64,000 bases of DNA from assembly GCF_004363695.1 (NCBI RefSeq), contig NZ_SNZC01000003.1, forward strand, positions 62,001 to 126,000, read 5' to 3'. The translations under genes and the position numbers were made by a program. This document shows, piece by piece, positions 54,578 through 62,661 of the stretch. The notes below the pieces were generated by a model. That model had not been told where the DNA came from. It did no database searches and saw nothing but the letters and a program-made list of their open reading frames with translations. The stretch's first letter is position 1; every line of letters begins with the position of its first letter. The DNA comes from Flavobacterium cheniae. Its GTDB lineage: Bacteria > Bacteroidota > Bacteroidia > Flavobacteriales > Flavobacteriaceae.

Positions 54578-55699
54578 ATGAACGAAAAAATATGGCTTTC
54601 CTCTCCTCATATGGGTGGAACGGAACAAAAATACATACAAGAGGCTTTTGAAACGAACTGGGTAGCTCCTTTAGGACCAAATGTTAATGGCTTTGAGTCT
54701 GACTTGGAAAACTATTTGAGTAATCAAGTTCATGTTGCGGCCTTGAGTTCTGGAACAGCTGCCTTGCATTTGGGACTTATTTTATTGGGAGTACAGCAAG
54801 GTGATGAGGTTCTTTGTCAATCGATGACTTTTTCAGCAACTGTAAATCCAATATTGTATTTAGGTGCAACGCCAATTTTTATAGATAGCGAGTTGGATAC
54901 TTGGAACATGTGTCCCATTGCATTAGAAGCAGCTATTCAAGATAGAATCGCAAAAGGAAAGAAGCCAAAAGCAATCATTCCTGTTCATTTGTACGGAATG
55001 CCAGCAAAAATGGATGAAATTATTGCGATTGCAAATCGTTATGAAATTCCAGTTTTAGAAGATAGTGCAGAAGCCTTAGGAAGTGCATACAAAGGTCAAA
55101 AATGTGGCACATTCGGTAGTTTAGCTGCCTTATCGTTTAACGGAAATAAGATTATTACCACTTCTGGAGGCGGCGCTTTGGTAACAAAATCAGAAGTTTT
55201 AAAAGAGAAAGCAATTTTTTTCGCCACTCAAGCAAGAGATGCCGCACCGCATTATCAGCACAGTGAAATTGGTTATAATTATAGATTAAGTAATATTGCT
55301 GCCGGCATTGGTCGTGGTCAAATGGAAGTTCTAGAACAACACGTGGATGTAAGAAGAAAGTGGAATCAACGTTATCAAGATTTTTTTGCAACGATTCCAA
55401 ATGTTACTGTTTTGAAAGAACCTTCAAATGATTTTTATTCGAATCATTGGTTAACAGCAATTGTTTTAGCATCTTTTGAGCAACGTGAAGCATTGCGATT
55501 TGAGTTTGAATCTCAAAATATAGAAACTCGACCATTATGGAAACCTATGCATTTACAGCCCGTTTTTGAAATGTATCCATTTTATGGTACTTCGGTGGCG
55601 GCGTCTTTATTTGAAAATGGTTTGTGTTTGCCTTCTGGTTCTAATTTAACCGAAAATCAGTGGGAAAGAATTTTTCTTGTTTTAGAGGTTTTTTTTTAA
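54578..55699 (+). CDS. PglE-like UDP-4-keto sugar aminotransferase (DegT/DnrJ/EryC1)
   Basis: A protein of 373 aa, a PLP aminotransferase. It starts MNEKIWLSSPHMGGTEQKYI, has ALSSGTAALHLGLILLG, the PLP phosphate region and the lysine in LSFNGNKIITTSGGG (about residue 190). It should aminate the 4-keto sugar made by the dehydratase at 55779, feeding the acetyltransferase half of the fusion. The start ATG at 54578 is 8 nt after the fusion gene; an earlier in-frame ATG would overlap it. Confidence 0.92.
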   Translation: MNEKIWLSSPHMGGTEQKYIQEAFETNWVAPLGPNVNGFESDLENYLSNQVHVAALSSGTAALHLGLILLGVQQGDEVLCQSMTFSATVNPILYLGATPIFIDSELDTWNMCPIALEAAIQDRIAKGKKPKAIIPVHLYGMPAKMDEIIAIANRYEIPVLEDSAEALGSAYKGQKCGTFGSLAALSFNGNKIITTSGGGALVTKSEVLKEKAIFFATQARDAAPHYQHSEIGYNYRLSNIAAGIGRGQMEVLEQHVDVRRKWNQRYQDFFATIPNVTVLKEPSNDFYSNHWLTAIVLASFEQREALRFEFESQNIETRPLWKPMHLQPVFEMYPFYGTSVAASLFENGLCLPSGSNLTENQWERIFLVLEVFF

Positions 55700-55745
55700 A
55701 ATAAAAAGTAAAGCTTTAAATCACAATCACTTTGATAAGTTGTTG

Positions 55746-55753
55746 TATTTTTG
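55746..55753 (+). promoter_or_regulatory. -7 element before the PglF-like gene
   Basis: TATTTTTG, 26 nt before the TTG start at 55779. The TTTG at 55731 is too close to be its -33 partner. Confidence 0.5.
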
Positions 55754-55778
55754 TAACCCCAATTTTAAAACTATTTAA

Positions 55779-57743
55779 TTGTCAAAATTTAACTCAAATA
55801 CTACTAAGAAATCAATTTTTAAGGAATTAACTAAAGATTTTTTTGAAAATCGATTCAGCAATTTAGCCTATTTACCACGATGGGTTATTTTCTGTATTGA
55901 TATGGTTATAGTAATGTTTGCTGGTATAATAACCTATTTTATAGTTGCTAATTTAACGTTTAAGAGTTACGATACTTATTCTGTTTCCATCCGATATTTT
56001 ATAACACTTTTAACTTACGCTTTTTTCTTTTTTGCTTTTAGAACCTATGCAGGGATAATAAGACACTCTAGTTTTATTGATGGAATGCGATTGTTGTTAG
56101 CCACTTCTTTTGCGTTTTTTTCATTAGTAGTTCTGAATTATACTCATTTCTTTGTTCATGAAACAAAGATTTTTTTAATGCCTGAACTTTTTATTCACGG
56201 TGTTATATCATTTGTATTATTATTTTTATTTAGAATTTTAGTAAAGTTTTTATTTGAGACCTACATTGAATTAGAAAATAAAGACCAAATAAAAAAAATT
56301 GTCGTTTTTGGTATTGATGCAAATGCTTTTGCGTTAGCGAAAGCCTTAAATTCTGAACAGCCAAAACGATATAAAGTTGTAGCATTTATTGAGAAAACAA
56401 ATGCTAACAGAACCAAGCAGGTTTTAGGATTGCCAATCGTAAGCTTCAAACAAAATGCTTCTGAAATTATTAGAAAATTCGATGCTTCTGCTATTATTTT
56501 AAGCGATTACACATTAACTAAAGAAGAACAATTAAAAATAGTAGACGATTGTTTGGAGCATAACTATCAAGTGCTATCAACACAAACGGTAAAGAATTGG
56601 GAAGATCAAAAGAGTATCACAAAAAATATTAAACAATTTGATATTAAAGATTTACTCGAAAGACAGCCTATTGTTATTCAAAATAAATTGATATCAAAAC
56701 AAATTCAGAATAAAACGGTATTAGTAACTGGTGCAGCTGGATCTATTGGAAGCGAAATTGTGCAACAAGTTTTAGCTTTTGAACCTGCAAAAATTATTTT
56801 GGTAGATCAAGCAGAAACACCATTGTATGAATTAAGTTTATTAGTTAAAACAAGTCTAAAAAATACTACTTATATCCCATTTGTCGCCGATATTAAAGAT
56901 GCTTTTATAATGGAGCAAATTTTAAGCAATCATCAACCAGATGTTATATATCACGCGGCGGCTTATAAGCATGTGCCTATTATGGAAACCAATGCGTATC
57001 AAGCGGTTTTAACCAATGTATTAGGAACAAAAATACTGGCAGATTTAGCGATTAAATATCAAGTAGCTTCCTTCGTGATGGTTTCTACTGATAAAGCGGT
57101 AAACCCTAGTAATGTCATGGGAGCAAGTAAAAGAATTGCAGAATTATACGTGCAATCCTTATTTATGCAATCTCAATCAAAAACTTCAAGAGCGACCAAA
57201 TTTATTACCACTCGTTTTGGAAATGTTTTGGGTTCAAATGGTTCTGTAGTTCCATTATTTACAAAACAAATTCAAGAAGGTGGGCCTATAACCATAACCC
57301 ATCCTGATATCATTCGCTATTTTATGACGATTCCCGAGGCTTGCCAGTTGGTTTTAGAAGCGGGTTCTATGGGGAATGGTGGTGAAATCTATATTTTTGA
57401 CATGGGACAACCGGTTAGAATAATTGATTTGGCCTATAAAATGATTCGTCTGGCTGGATTTGTTCCTGAGGAAGATATTAAAATAGAAGTGGTAGGATTG
57501 CGTCCGGGAGAAAAGTTATTTGAGGAATTATTAAATGATGCTTCTAAAACATTACCAACTCACCATGATAAAATCATGATTGCTCAAGAATATAATGTTA
57601 CAGATTTTGATTCCTTTAAATCGCAATTAGAAAACTTGATACAATATGCAAAAAAAATGCAGTCTGATGCGGTGGTAGCTGAAATGAAAAAGATTGTTCC
57701 AGAATTTAAAAGCAGGAATTCGGTATATGAAAACCTCGATTAA
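55779..57743 (+). CDS. PglF-like UDP-N-acetylglucosamine 4,6-dehydratase (TTG start)
   Basis: A protein of 654 aa. Four transmembrane helices (from WVIFCIDMVIVMFAG, about residue 35) precede a CoA-binding-like Rossmann domain and a SDR domain with VLVTGAAGSIGSEIVQQVL (about residue 314) and the MGASKR motif near 448 in place of YxxxK, as in PglF/CapD dehydratases. It makes the 4-keto-6-deoxy sugar for bacillosamine. An in-frame TAA is immediately before the TTG, and the next ATG (residue 42) falls inside TM1, so TTG is the only sensible start. Confidence 0.92.
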   Translation: MSKFNSNTTKKSIFKELTKDFFENRFSNLAYLPRWVIFCIDMVIVMFAGIITYFIVANLTFKSYDTYSVSIRYFITLLTYAFFFFAFRTYAGIIRHSSFIDGMRLLLATSFAFFSLVVLNYTHFFVHETKIFLMPELFIHGVISFVLLFLFRILVKFLFETYIELENKDQIKKIVVFGIDANAFALAKALNSEQPKRYKVVAFIEKTNANRTKQVLGLPIVSFKQNASEIIRKFDASAIILSDYTLTKEEQLKIVDDCLEHNYQVLSTQTVKNWEDQKSITKNIKQFDIKDLLERQPIVIQNKLISKQIQNKTVLVTGAAGSIGSEIVQQVLAFEPAKIILVDQAETPLYELSLLVKTSLKNTTYIPFVADIKDAFIMEQILSNHQPDVIYHAAAYKHVPIMETNAYQAVLTNVLGTKILADLAIKYQVASFVMVSTDKAVNPSNVMGASKRIAELYVQSLFMQSQSKTSRATKFITTRFGNVLGSNGSVVPLFTKQIQEGGPITITHPDIIRYFMTIPEACQLVLEAGSMGNGGEIYIFDMGQPVRIIDLAYKMIRLAGFVPEEDIKIEVVGLRPGEKLFEELLNDASKTLPTHHDKIMIAQEYNVTDFDSFKSQLENLIQYAKKMQSDAVVAEMKKIVPEFKSRNSVYENLD

Positions 57744-57752
57744 TTTGATTTC

Positions 57753-57782
57753 TTGAAAGTTAAATAAAGTACGTTATATTTG
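57753..57782 (+). promoter_or_regulatory. Promoter of the second wza-wzc pair
   Basis: TTG at 57753-57755, a 19-nt spacer and TATATTTG at 57775-57782, an excellent match. The leader to the ATG at 57804 is about 15 nt. Confidence 0.85.
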
Positions 57783-57803
57783 CACAGTTTTATGATACGA
57801 CAT

Positions 57804-58571
57804 ATGAAAAGAATATTTTTTTTATCAACTTGGATATTTTTGTTGCCTTTTTTATTTTTTTCTTGTGCTTCAAGAGAGAAGATAGTGTACATACAGAATG
57901 CTATTTCTGCTTCAGAAACGTCTGAATTTGAAACCAAAATTAAACCGGACGATATTTTAGCCATTGTTGTTAGTTCAGAAAACCCTGAAGTATCGGCACC
58001 CTATAATTCTGTAGCTGTAACGCTTCAAAATTCAAGCTCAGATTCAGGCCAATCAAATCAAATCCAAACGTATTTAGTGGATAAAAATGGATACATAGAA
58101 TTTCCTATTTTAAAAAAGATTAAACTTTCAGGATACACTAAAGAACAAGCAATAGATTTACTAAAAGAAAAGCTAAAAGACCACGTTGCTGATGCGAGCA
58201 TTAATCTGAGAATTTTAAATTATAAAATTACAGTTTTAGGTGAAGTTAATAAACCAGGTACTTACCCAATACAAAGCGAGCGTATTACACTCCTAGAAGC
58301 ATTAGGTCAAGCAGGTGATTTAACTATCTACGGAAAGCGCAATAATATTTTAATCATAAGAGAGGAAAACGGTAAAAAAATATCACAACGTGTTGATATT
58401 ACAAAATCAGATTTCATCAATTCGTCTTATTATTATTTAGCACAAAATGATGTTGTTTACATCGAACCTAATAAAACTAAAATTAATTCATCAACTGTAG
58501 GGCCTAATATTGCTATTGGAATATCTGCCTTGTCATTAGTTGTAACAATATTTGCTTTAACTATTAACTAA
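57804..58571 (+). CDS. Polysaccharide export lipoprotein, Wza-like (second copy)
   Basis: A protein of 255 aa. The signal peptide MKRIFFLSTWIFLLPFLFFSC ends at a lipobox Cys (about residue 21, FFSC). Poly_export (IKPDDILAIVVSSENPEVS, VDKNGYIEFPILKKIKLSGYT) and SLBB-like (YKITVLGEVNKPGTYPIQSER) regions and a C-terminal hydrophobic helix (NIAIGISALSLVVTIFALTI) are present. It has its own strong promoter, unlike the first copy inside the locus start. ATG at 57792 in frame is also possible. Confidence 0.93.
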   Translation: MKRIFFLSTWIFLLPFLFFSCASREKIVYIQNAISASETSEFETKIKPDDILAIVVSSENPEVSAPYNSVAVTLQNSSSDSGQSNQIQTYLVDKNGYIEFPILKKIKLSGYTKEQAIDLLKEKLKDHVADASINLRILNYKITVLGEVNKPGTYPIQSERITLLEALGQAGDLTIYGKRNNILIIREENGKKISQRVDITKSDFINSSYYYLAQNDVVYIEPNKTKINSSTVGPNIAIGISALSLVVTIFALTIN

Positions 58572-58574
58572 ATC

Positions 58575-60914
58575 ATGCAACATCAAATTCAAAATAAAAC
58601 TAATTTTAATTTTAAAGAGGAACTAGTAAAGTACGTTTCTCAATGGAAATGGTTTGCGATTAGTTTTTTTATATGTTTGTCAATTGCGTTTGCTTATTTA
58701 CGTTATACGGTGCCCACATATAAAGCCGTTTCGAATATTATGATTAAAGATGAGCGAAAGTCAGGTATTGCATCTGAATTAGCGGCTTTTTCAGATATTT
58801 CTGCGATTTCTAGTGCAAAAAGTACTGTAGATAACGAGTTATATGTATTACGTTCTAAATCGTTAGTAGGGAAAACCATATTGGATTTGAAATTGCAATA
58901 TACATACTATGGTGTAGGTCGTATTCTGTCAGGGGAAATGTATGGTGATTTACCTTTTGAATTAACGATTCTAAATGATTCAACACAGGCGCCTGTGAAT
59001 CAGTATTTTTCTTTTTTTATCACGCCAAATAAAAAAAGTTTTGCAATAGAAGATGAAATTTCAGGCGAAGTTTTGTCTGATCAAAAATATAATTTTCCGT
59101 TTGTCTTTATGGGGCAAAAAATGATAGTTAAAGAAAATCAAATTCATGAAACGGAGCTAGGGAAGAAGGTGTTGGTTAAAGTATTTCCTTTTGATGGTTT
59201 AGTGGAGAGTTATTACAATCGTTTACAAGTAACGGCAGCAGACAAATATTCATCTGTTTTGTTTTTATCTTTTACAGATGCGGTTAAAGGTAAAGCAGCC
59301 GATTTTTTAGATAAATTGGTAGAAAATTATAATTTAGATGGTGTCAACGATAAGAAGTTTGTTTCCGAAAATACACTTGAATTTATAGAGAATAGATTAA
59401 ATCTAATAACCCAAGAACTTTCGGGAGTTGAAAAAAATCTGGAAACATTTAAAAAAGAAAATAAAGTAACAGATATTGTTTCTGAAGCGGAGTTGTACTT
59501 AGGTTCTGCAAGCGAACTTGAAAAAGCATTTGCAGCAAAGAGTACACAAGTGCAAGTTATTTCTACACTTCAAGATTATCTTAAAAGTACTTCTTTAAAT
59601 GATGTACTTCCAACAAATTTGATTAGTGGAGAAGCTAGTGACCAAATAGCATCTTACAATGCATTGGTGATTCAAAAGCAAAAAATGGCTACTTCTGCCG
59701 GACCTCAAAATAAAACCATTCAACAGTTAGAACAAAAAATAAAGGCTTTACAAGTTACAATTTCTACAAGTCTTCAACAAATGAAACAACAATTAACTAT
59801 TGAGTTAAATGGACTTCGAAGACAAAATAATACGATGGCAACTAGAATTTCTAAAGTGCCTACACAAGAATTAGAGTTCAGAGATATCAACAGGAGACAA
59901 ACTATTAAAGAGTCTTTGTATTTATATCTTCTTCAAAAAAGAGAGGAAACGGCTATTACCTTAGCGGTAACGGCTCCAAACGCAAAAATTATTGATCGTG
60001 CATTAGTTTCAAATGCTCCTGTTTCTCCAAACCGACAAATTATTTATTTAGGAAGTCTGTTTTTAGGTTTTTTACTGCCGTTTTCGGTGATTTATTTGAG
60101 AGATTTAGTAGATACAAAAATTAAATCTAGGTTGGATTTTGAAAAAATCACCTCAATACCAGTTATTGGTGAAGTTCCTAAATTGGATTCGGGTAATCTA
60201 ATTACAAATGATAATCTGAGAAGTGGAACTGCAGAGGCATTGCGTATAATTCGAACTAACTTAGAGTTTTTCTTTACTAATAAACCGGAAGGAAAAGGAA
60301 AGAAAATATTTGTAACTTCTACTTATCCAAAAGAAGGAAAAACATTTATATCGGTAAATTTAGCAACTATTTTAGCACAAACAGATAAAAAAGTATTGCT
60401 AATGGGATTAGACATTCGTAATCCTAAAATATCAGAATATATAACAACACCTACAAAAGGAATAACAAATTACATTTCATCAAAAGAAAAGGTAGTGTTG
60501 AAAGATTACATATATCCGTCTGGAATTGCTGCTAATTTTGATGTTTTGCCTGCAGGAATTATTCCGCCTAATCCTTCTGAGTTACTGATGTCGAAAGCAC
60601 TAGAAAATTTATTGGCTGAGATTGAAGATATTTATGATTATATTGTGGTAGATACAGCGCCTATTTCACTGGTAACTGATACAACATTAATTGCAAAATA
60701 TGCCGATGCCTTCTTATACGTAACAAGAGCTAACTATTTAGATAGAAGAATGATTCCTTACATTGAAAAATTATATTCAGATCAAAATTTACCTAGTATG
60801 TCGGTGCTTGTTAACGATACAGAAGTAAGCACAACTTACGGTTATGGTTATGGATACGGTTATGGGACAGAAGAAAAATCTACCCCGTTTTGGAAAAAAT
60901 GGTTGCCAAAATAA
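58575..60914 (+). CDS. Wzc-like tyrosine autokinase (second copy)
   Basis: A protein of 779 aa with the same layout as the first copy: TM1 near residue 27-45 (WKWFAISFFICLSIAFAYL), Wzz domain, coiled coil, TM2 near 490 and a BY-kinase with Walker A in YPKEGKTFISVN (about residue 583), Walker A' VLLMGLDIRNPK and Walker B YIVVDTAPIS. The tail has a shorter Tyr-Gly run ([10 protein letters not shown], about residues 755-764). Its stop codon directly abuts the stop of the convergent phosphatase gene, the predicted opposing enzyme. Confidence 0.95.
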   Translation: MQHQIQNKTNFNFKEELVKYVSQWKWFAISFFICLSIAFAYLRYTVPTYKAVSNIMIKDERKSGIASELAAFSDISAISSAKSTVDNELYVLRSKSLVGKTILDLKLQYTYYGVGRILSGEMYGDLPFELTILNDSTQAPVNQYFSFFITPNKKSFAIEDEISGEVLSDQKYNFPFVFMGQKMIVKENQIHETELGKKVLVKVFPFDGLVESYYNRLQVTAADKYSSVLFLSFTDAVKGKAADFLDKLVENYNLDGVNDKKFVSENTLEFIENRLNLITQELSGVEKNLETFKKENKVTDIVSEAELYLGSASELEKAFAAKSTQVQVISTLQDYLKSTSLNDVLPTNLISGEASDQIASYNALVIQKQKMATSAGPQNKTIQQLEQKIKALQVTISTSLQQMKQQLTIELNGLRRQNNTMATRISKVPTQELEFRDINRRQTIKESLYLYLLQKREETAITLAVTAPNAKIIDRALVSNAPVSPNRQIIYLGSLFLGFLLPFSVIYLRDLVDTKIKSRLDFEKITSIPVIGEVPKLDSGNLITNDNLRSGTAEALRIIRTNLEFFFTNKPEGKGKKIFVTSTYPKEGKTFISVNLATILAQTDKKVLLMGLDIRNPKISEYITTPTKGITNYISSKEKVVLKDYIYPSGIAANFDVLPAGIIPPNPSELLMSKALENLLAEIEDIYDYIVVDTAPISLVTDTTLIAKYADAFLYVTRANYLDRRMIPYIEKLYSDQNLPSMSVLVNDTEVSTTYGYGYGYGYGTEEKSTPFWKKWLPK

Positions 60915-61649
60915 TTACTTAAAAAACACATTTTTAGGCATAGTCTCTTCTAAAATTTGATAATTTTTGATCATCACCTTGTTTTGAAAAGCCGCTACGT
61001 GATTTTTGTGATGAATATCAGAACCTACAAAATCATATAGATTTTCTTTTAAAAGATAATCAGCAATTTCAGCTACATTTTTACCATAGTAACCTACGGT
61101 AGATAATAGGTTCAATTGAAATAAACAACCTGCTTTTTTTAATTTTTGATATTCTTTTTTATAGGAATGGAAGTAATTGTAACGCTCAGGATGTGCTAAA
61201 ACCAATTGATATCCTTTTAGTTGTAACTCAAAAAGAAAATCATACAATTGAATAGGCGCATTCAAATACGACATTTCAATTAGAATGAAATTATCTTTCA
61301 GTGAAAGTAGTTTTTCTTGTTGTGCTAAACGTATTAAATTTTCATCTAAAAAATATTCAGAAGCAAATTGAAGTGATACTTGTTTTGAAAGTTCAGGTAA
61401 TTCACTATGAACTAAATTGTAAGCATCACCAATTGATGAGGTAGAATTATCCCACACATTTTTCATCGTATGTGGAGTAGTAATCACTTTTGAAAAACCA
61501 AAATCAATCATCGACTCCAATAAAAATTTAGAATCTTTAATTTTTTGAGCCCCATCGTCTATTCCTGGTAAAACATGAGAATGAATATCCACATATCCTG
61601 AAGGAATTAACTCGGCTAATTTAGGTTTAGATTTGAAAAGCGATAACAT
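60915..61649 (-). CDS. PHP-type tyrosine-protein phosphatase (CpsB/CapC family)
   Basis: A protein of 244 aa. PHP-domain metal ligands are seen in YVDIHSHVLPGIDDGAQ, ITTPHTM, VLAHPERYNYF and VGSDIHHKNH. CpsB-type enzymes dephosphorylate the tyrosine cluster of the Wzc-type kinase. Placed tail-to-tail with the second kinase, it probably resets one or both autokinases in the window. It is transcribed alone, away from the ABC exporter gene, from a -7 element at 61666. Confidence 0.93.
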   Translation of the reverse strand: MLSLFKSKPKLAELIPSGYVDIHSHVLPGIDDGAQKIKDSKFLLESMIDFGFSKVITTPHTMKNVWDNSTSSIGDAYNLVHSELPELSKQVSLQFASEYFLDENLIRLAQQEKLLSLKDNFILIEMSYLNAPIQLYDFLFELQLKGYQLVLAHPERYNYFHSYKKEYQKLKKAGCLFQLNLLSTVGYYGKNVAEIADYLLKENLYDFVGSDIHHKNHVAAFQNKVMIKNYQILEETMPKNVFFK

Positions 61650-61665
61650 GATTTGGAATTTGAGG

Positions 61666-61673
61666 CAAAATTA
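61666..61673 (-). promoter_or_regulatory. -7 element of the phosphatase gene
   Basis: TAATTTTG on the minus strand, about 17 nt before the ATG. No TTG lies at the -33 distance on this strand in the present orientation. It is part of the left arm of the inverted repeat at 61666-61756. Confidence 0.5.
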
Positions 61674-61725
61674 AACTATTTGTATTAATATTTGATTATC
61701 AATTAGCCATTATCCATTCAATAAG

Positions 61726-61756
61726 TTTGTTCAGTAACCAAAATAGTTTAATTTTG
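61726..61756 (+). promoter_or_regulatory. Promoter of the ABC exporter genes
   Basis: TTTG at 61726-61729, a 19-nt spacer and TAATTTTG at 61749-61756. The leader to the ATG at 61785 is about 22 nt. Confidence 0.75.
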
Positions 61757-61784
61757 AAACATTAATAAAGAAAGTACTGCATAC

Positions 61785-62654
61785 ATGAATAAAACCGAAT
61801 TTTCAGAAGAAGAATGGTTGTTTGAGATAGCTCCAAAAGACAAATTTTTCTCACTAAATCTTAAAGAGGTTTGGCGTTATCGAGATTTGCTTATGTTGTT
61901 TGTAAAACGCGACGTGGTAACGGTTTACAAGCAAACTATTTTAGGACCATTGTGGTATTTAATTCAACCTTTATTTACCTCTGTTATTTTTACAATTATT
62001 TTTAATAATGTGGCAGGCATTAAAACAGGAGATACTCCTGCTTTCTTATTTAATTTAGGAGGCGTAATGGTTTGGAGTTATTTTACTTCCTGCTTGAATG
62101 ATACATCGGATACATTTAAAAAAAATGCCTCCATATTTGGTAAAGTTTATTTTCCAAGACTAATAGTTCCTTTATCTATTGTAATTTCTAATTTGGTAAA
62201 ATTTGGAATTCAGTTTTTAATTTTCGTTGCTTTCTATGTGTTTTATCTAACACAAGGAATGAAAATGCAACTTACCACATCAACACTTTTTTTCCCAATA
62301 TTAGTTGCTATTATGGGGATACTAGGTTTAGGATTAGGAATGATTATATCTTCATTAGTTACTAAATATCGCGATTTAAGTTTCTTGGTTGGGTTTGGAG
62401 TTCAGCTTTTAATGTATGTTTCTGCAGTAATGTACCCAATGGCTTTGTTAAAAGAAAAATTGCCCGATTTTGGTTGGTTAATTGAGTATAATCCTTTAGC
62501 TTATGTTATTGAAACAGCCCGTTACATGTTATTGCATGAAGGAAGTATTTCTATTTCAGGTTTGCTTTATACAGTTGCAGTAACAATCGTCGTGTTTTTT
62601 GTAGGGTTATTGATTTTTAATAAAACAGAAAAGAGTTTTATTGATACAGTTTAG
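61785..62654 (+). CDS. ABC-2 type polysaccharide export permease (Wzm/TagG-like)
   Basis: A protein of 289 aa with six transmembrane helices. The cytoplasmic start FLKEVWRYRDLLMLFVKRDV-like region (LKEVWRYRDLLMLFVKRDV) and VYKQTILGPLWYLIQPLFTSV are typical of Wzm/TagG proteins that export whole O-antigen, teichoic-acid or capsule chains made in the cytoplasm. NPLAYVIETARYMLLHEG is the conserved C-terminal stretch. Its ATPase partner begins 7 nt after its stop. Confidence 0.94.
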   Translation: MNKTEFSEEEWLFEIAPKDKFFSLNLKEVWRYRDLLMLFVKRDVVTVYKQTILGPLWYLIQPLFTSVIFTIIFNNVAGIKTGDTPAFLFNLGGVMVWSYFTSCLNDTSDTFKKNASIFGKVYFPRLIVPLSIVISNLVKFGIQFLIFVAFYVFYLTQGMKMQLTTSTLFFPILVAIMGILGLGLGMIISSLVTKYRDLSFLVGFGVQLLMYVSAVMYPMALLKEKLPDFGWLIEYNPLAYVIETARYMLLHEGSISISGLLYTVAVTIVVFFVGLLIFNKTEKSFIDTV

Positions 62655-62661
62655 TAAGAGA

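Larger units (their letters stand above)
61666..61756. repeat. Inverted repeat with a -7 element in each arm, in the divergent spacer
   Basis: The left arm CAAAATTAAACTATT (61666-61680) and the right arm AATAGTTTAATTTTG (61742-61756) are perfect 15-bp inverted copies, separated by 61 bp. Both contain TAATTTTG at the outer end. A further CAA/TTG match continues after a one-base indel. The full promoter on the plus strand uses a TTTG inside the central segment. Confidence 0.6.
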
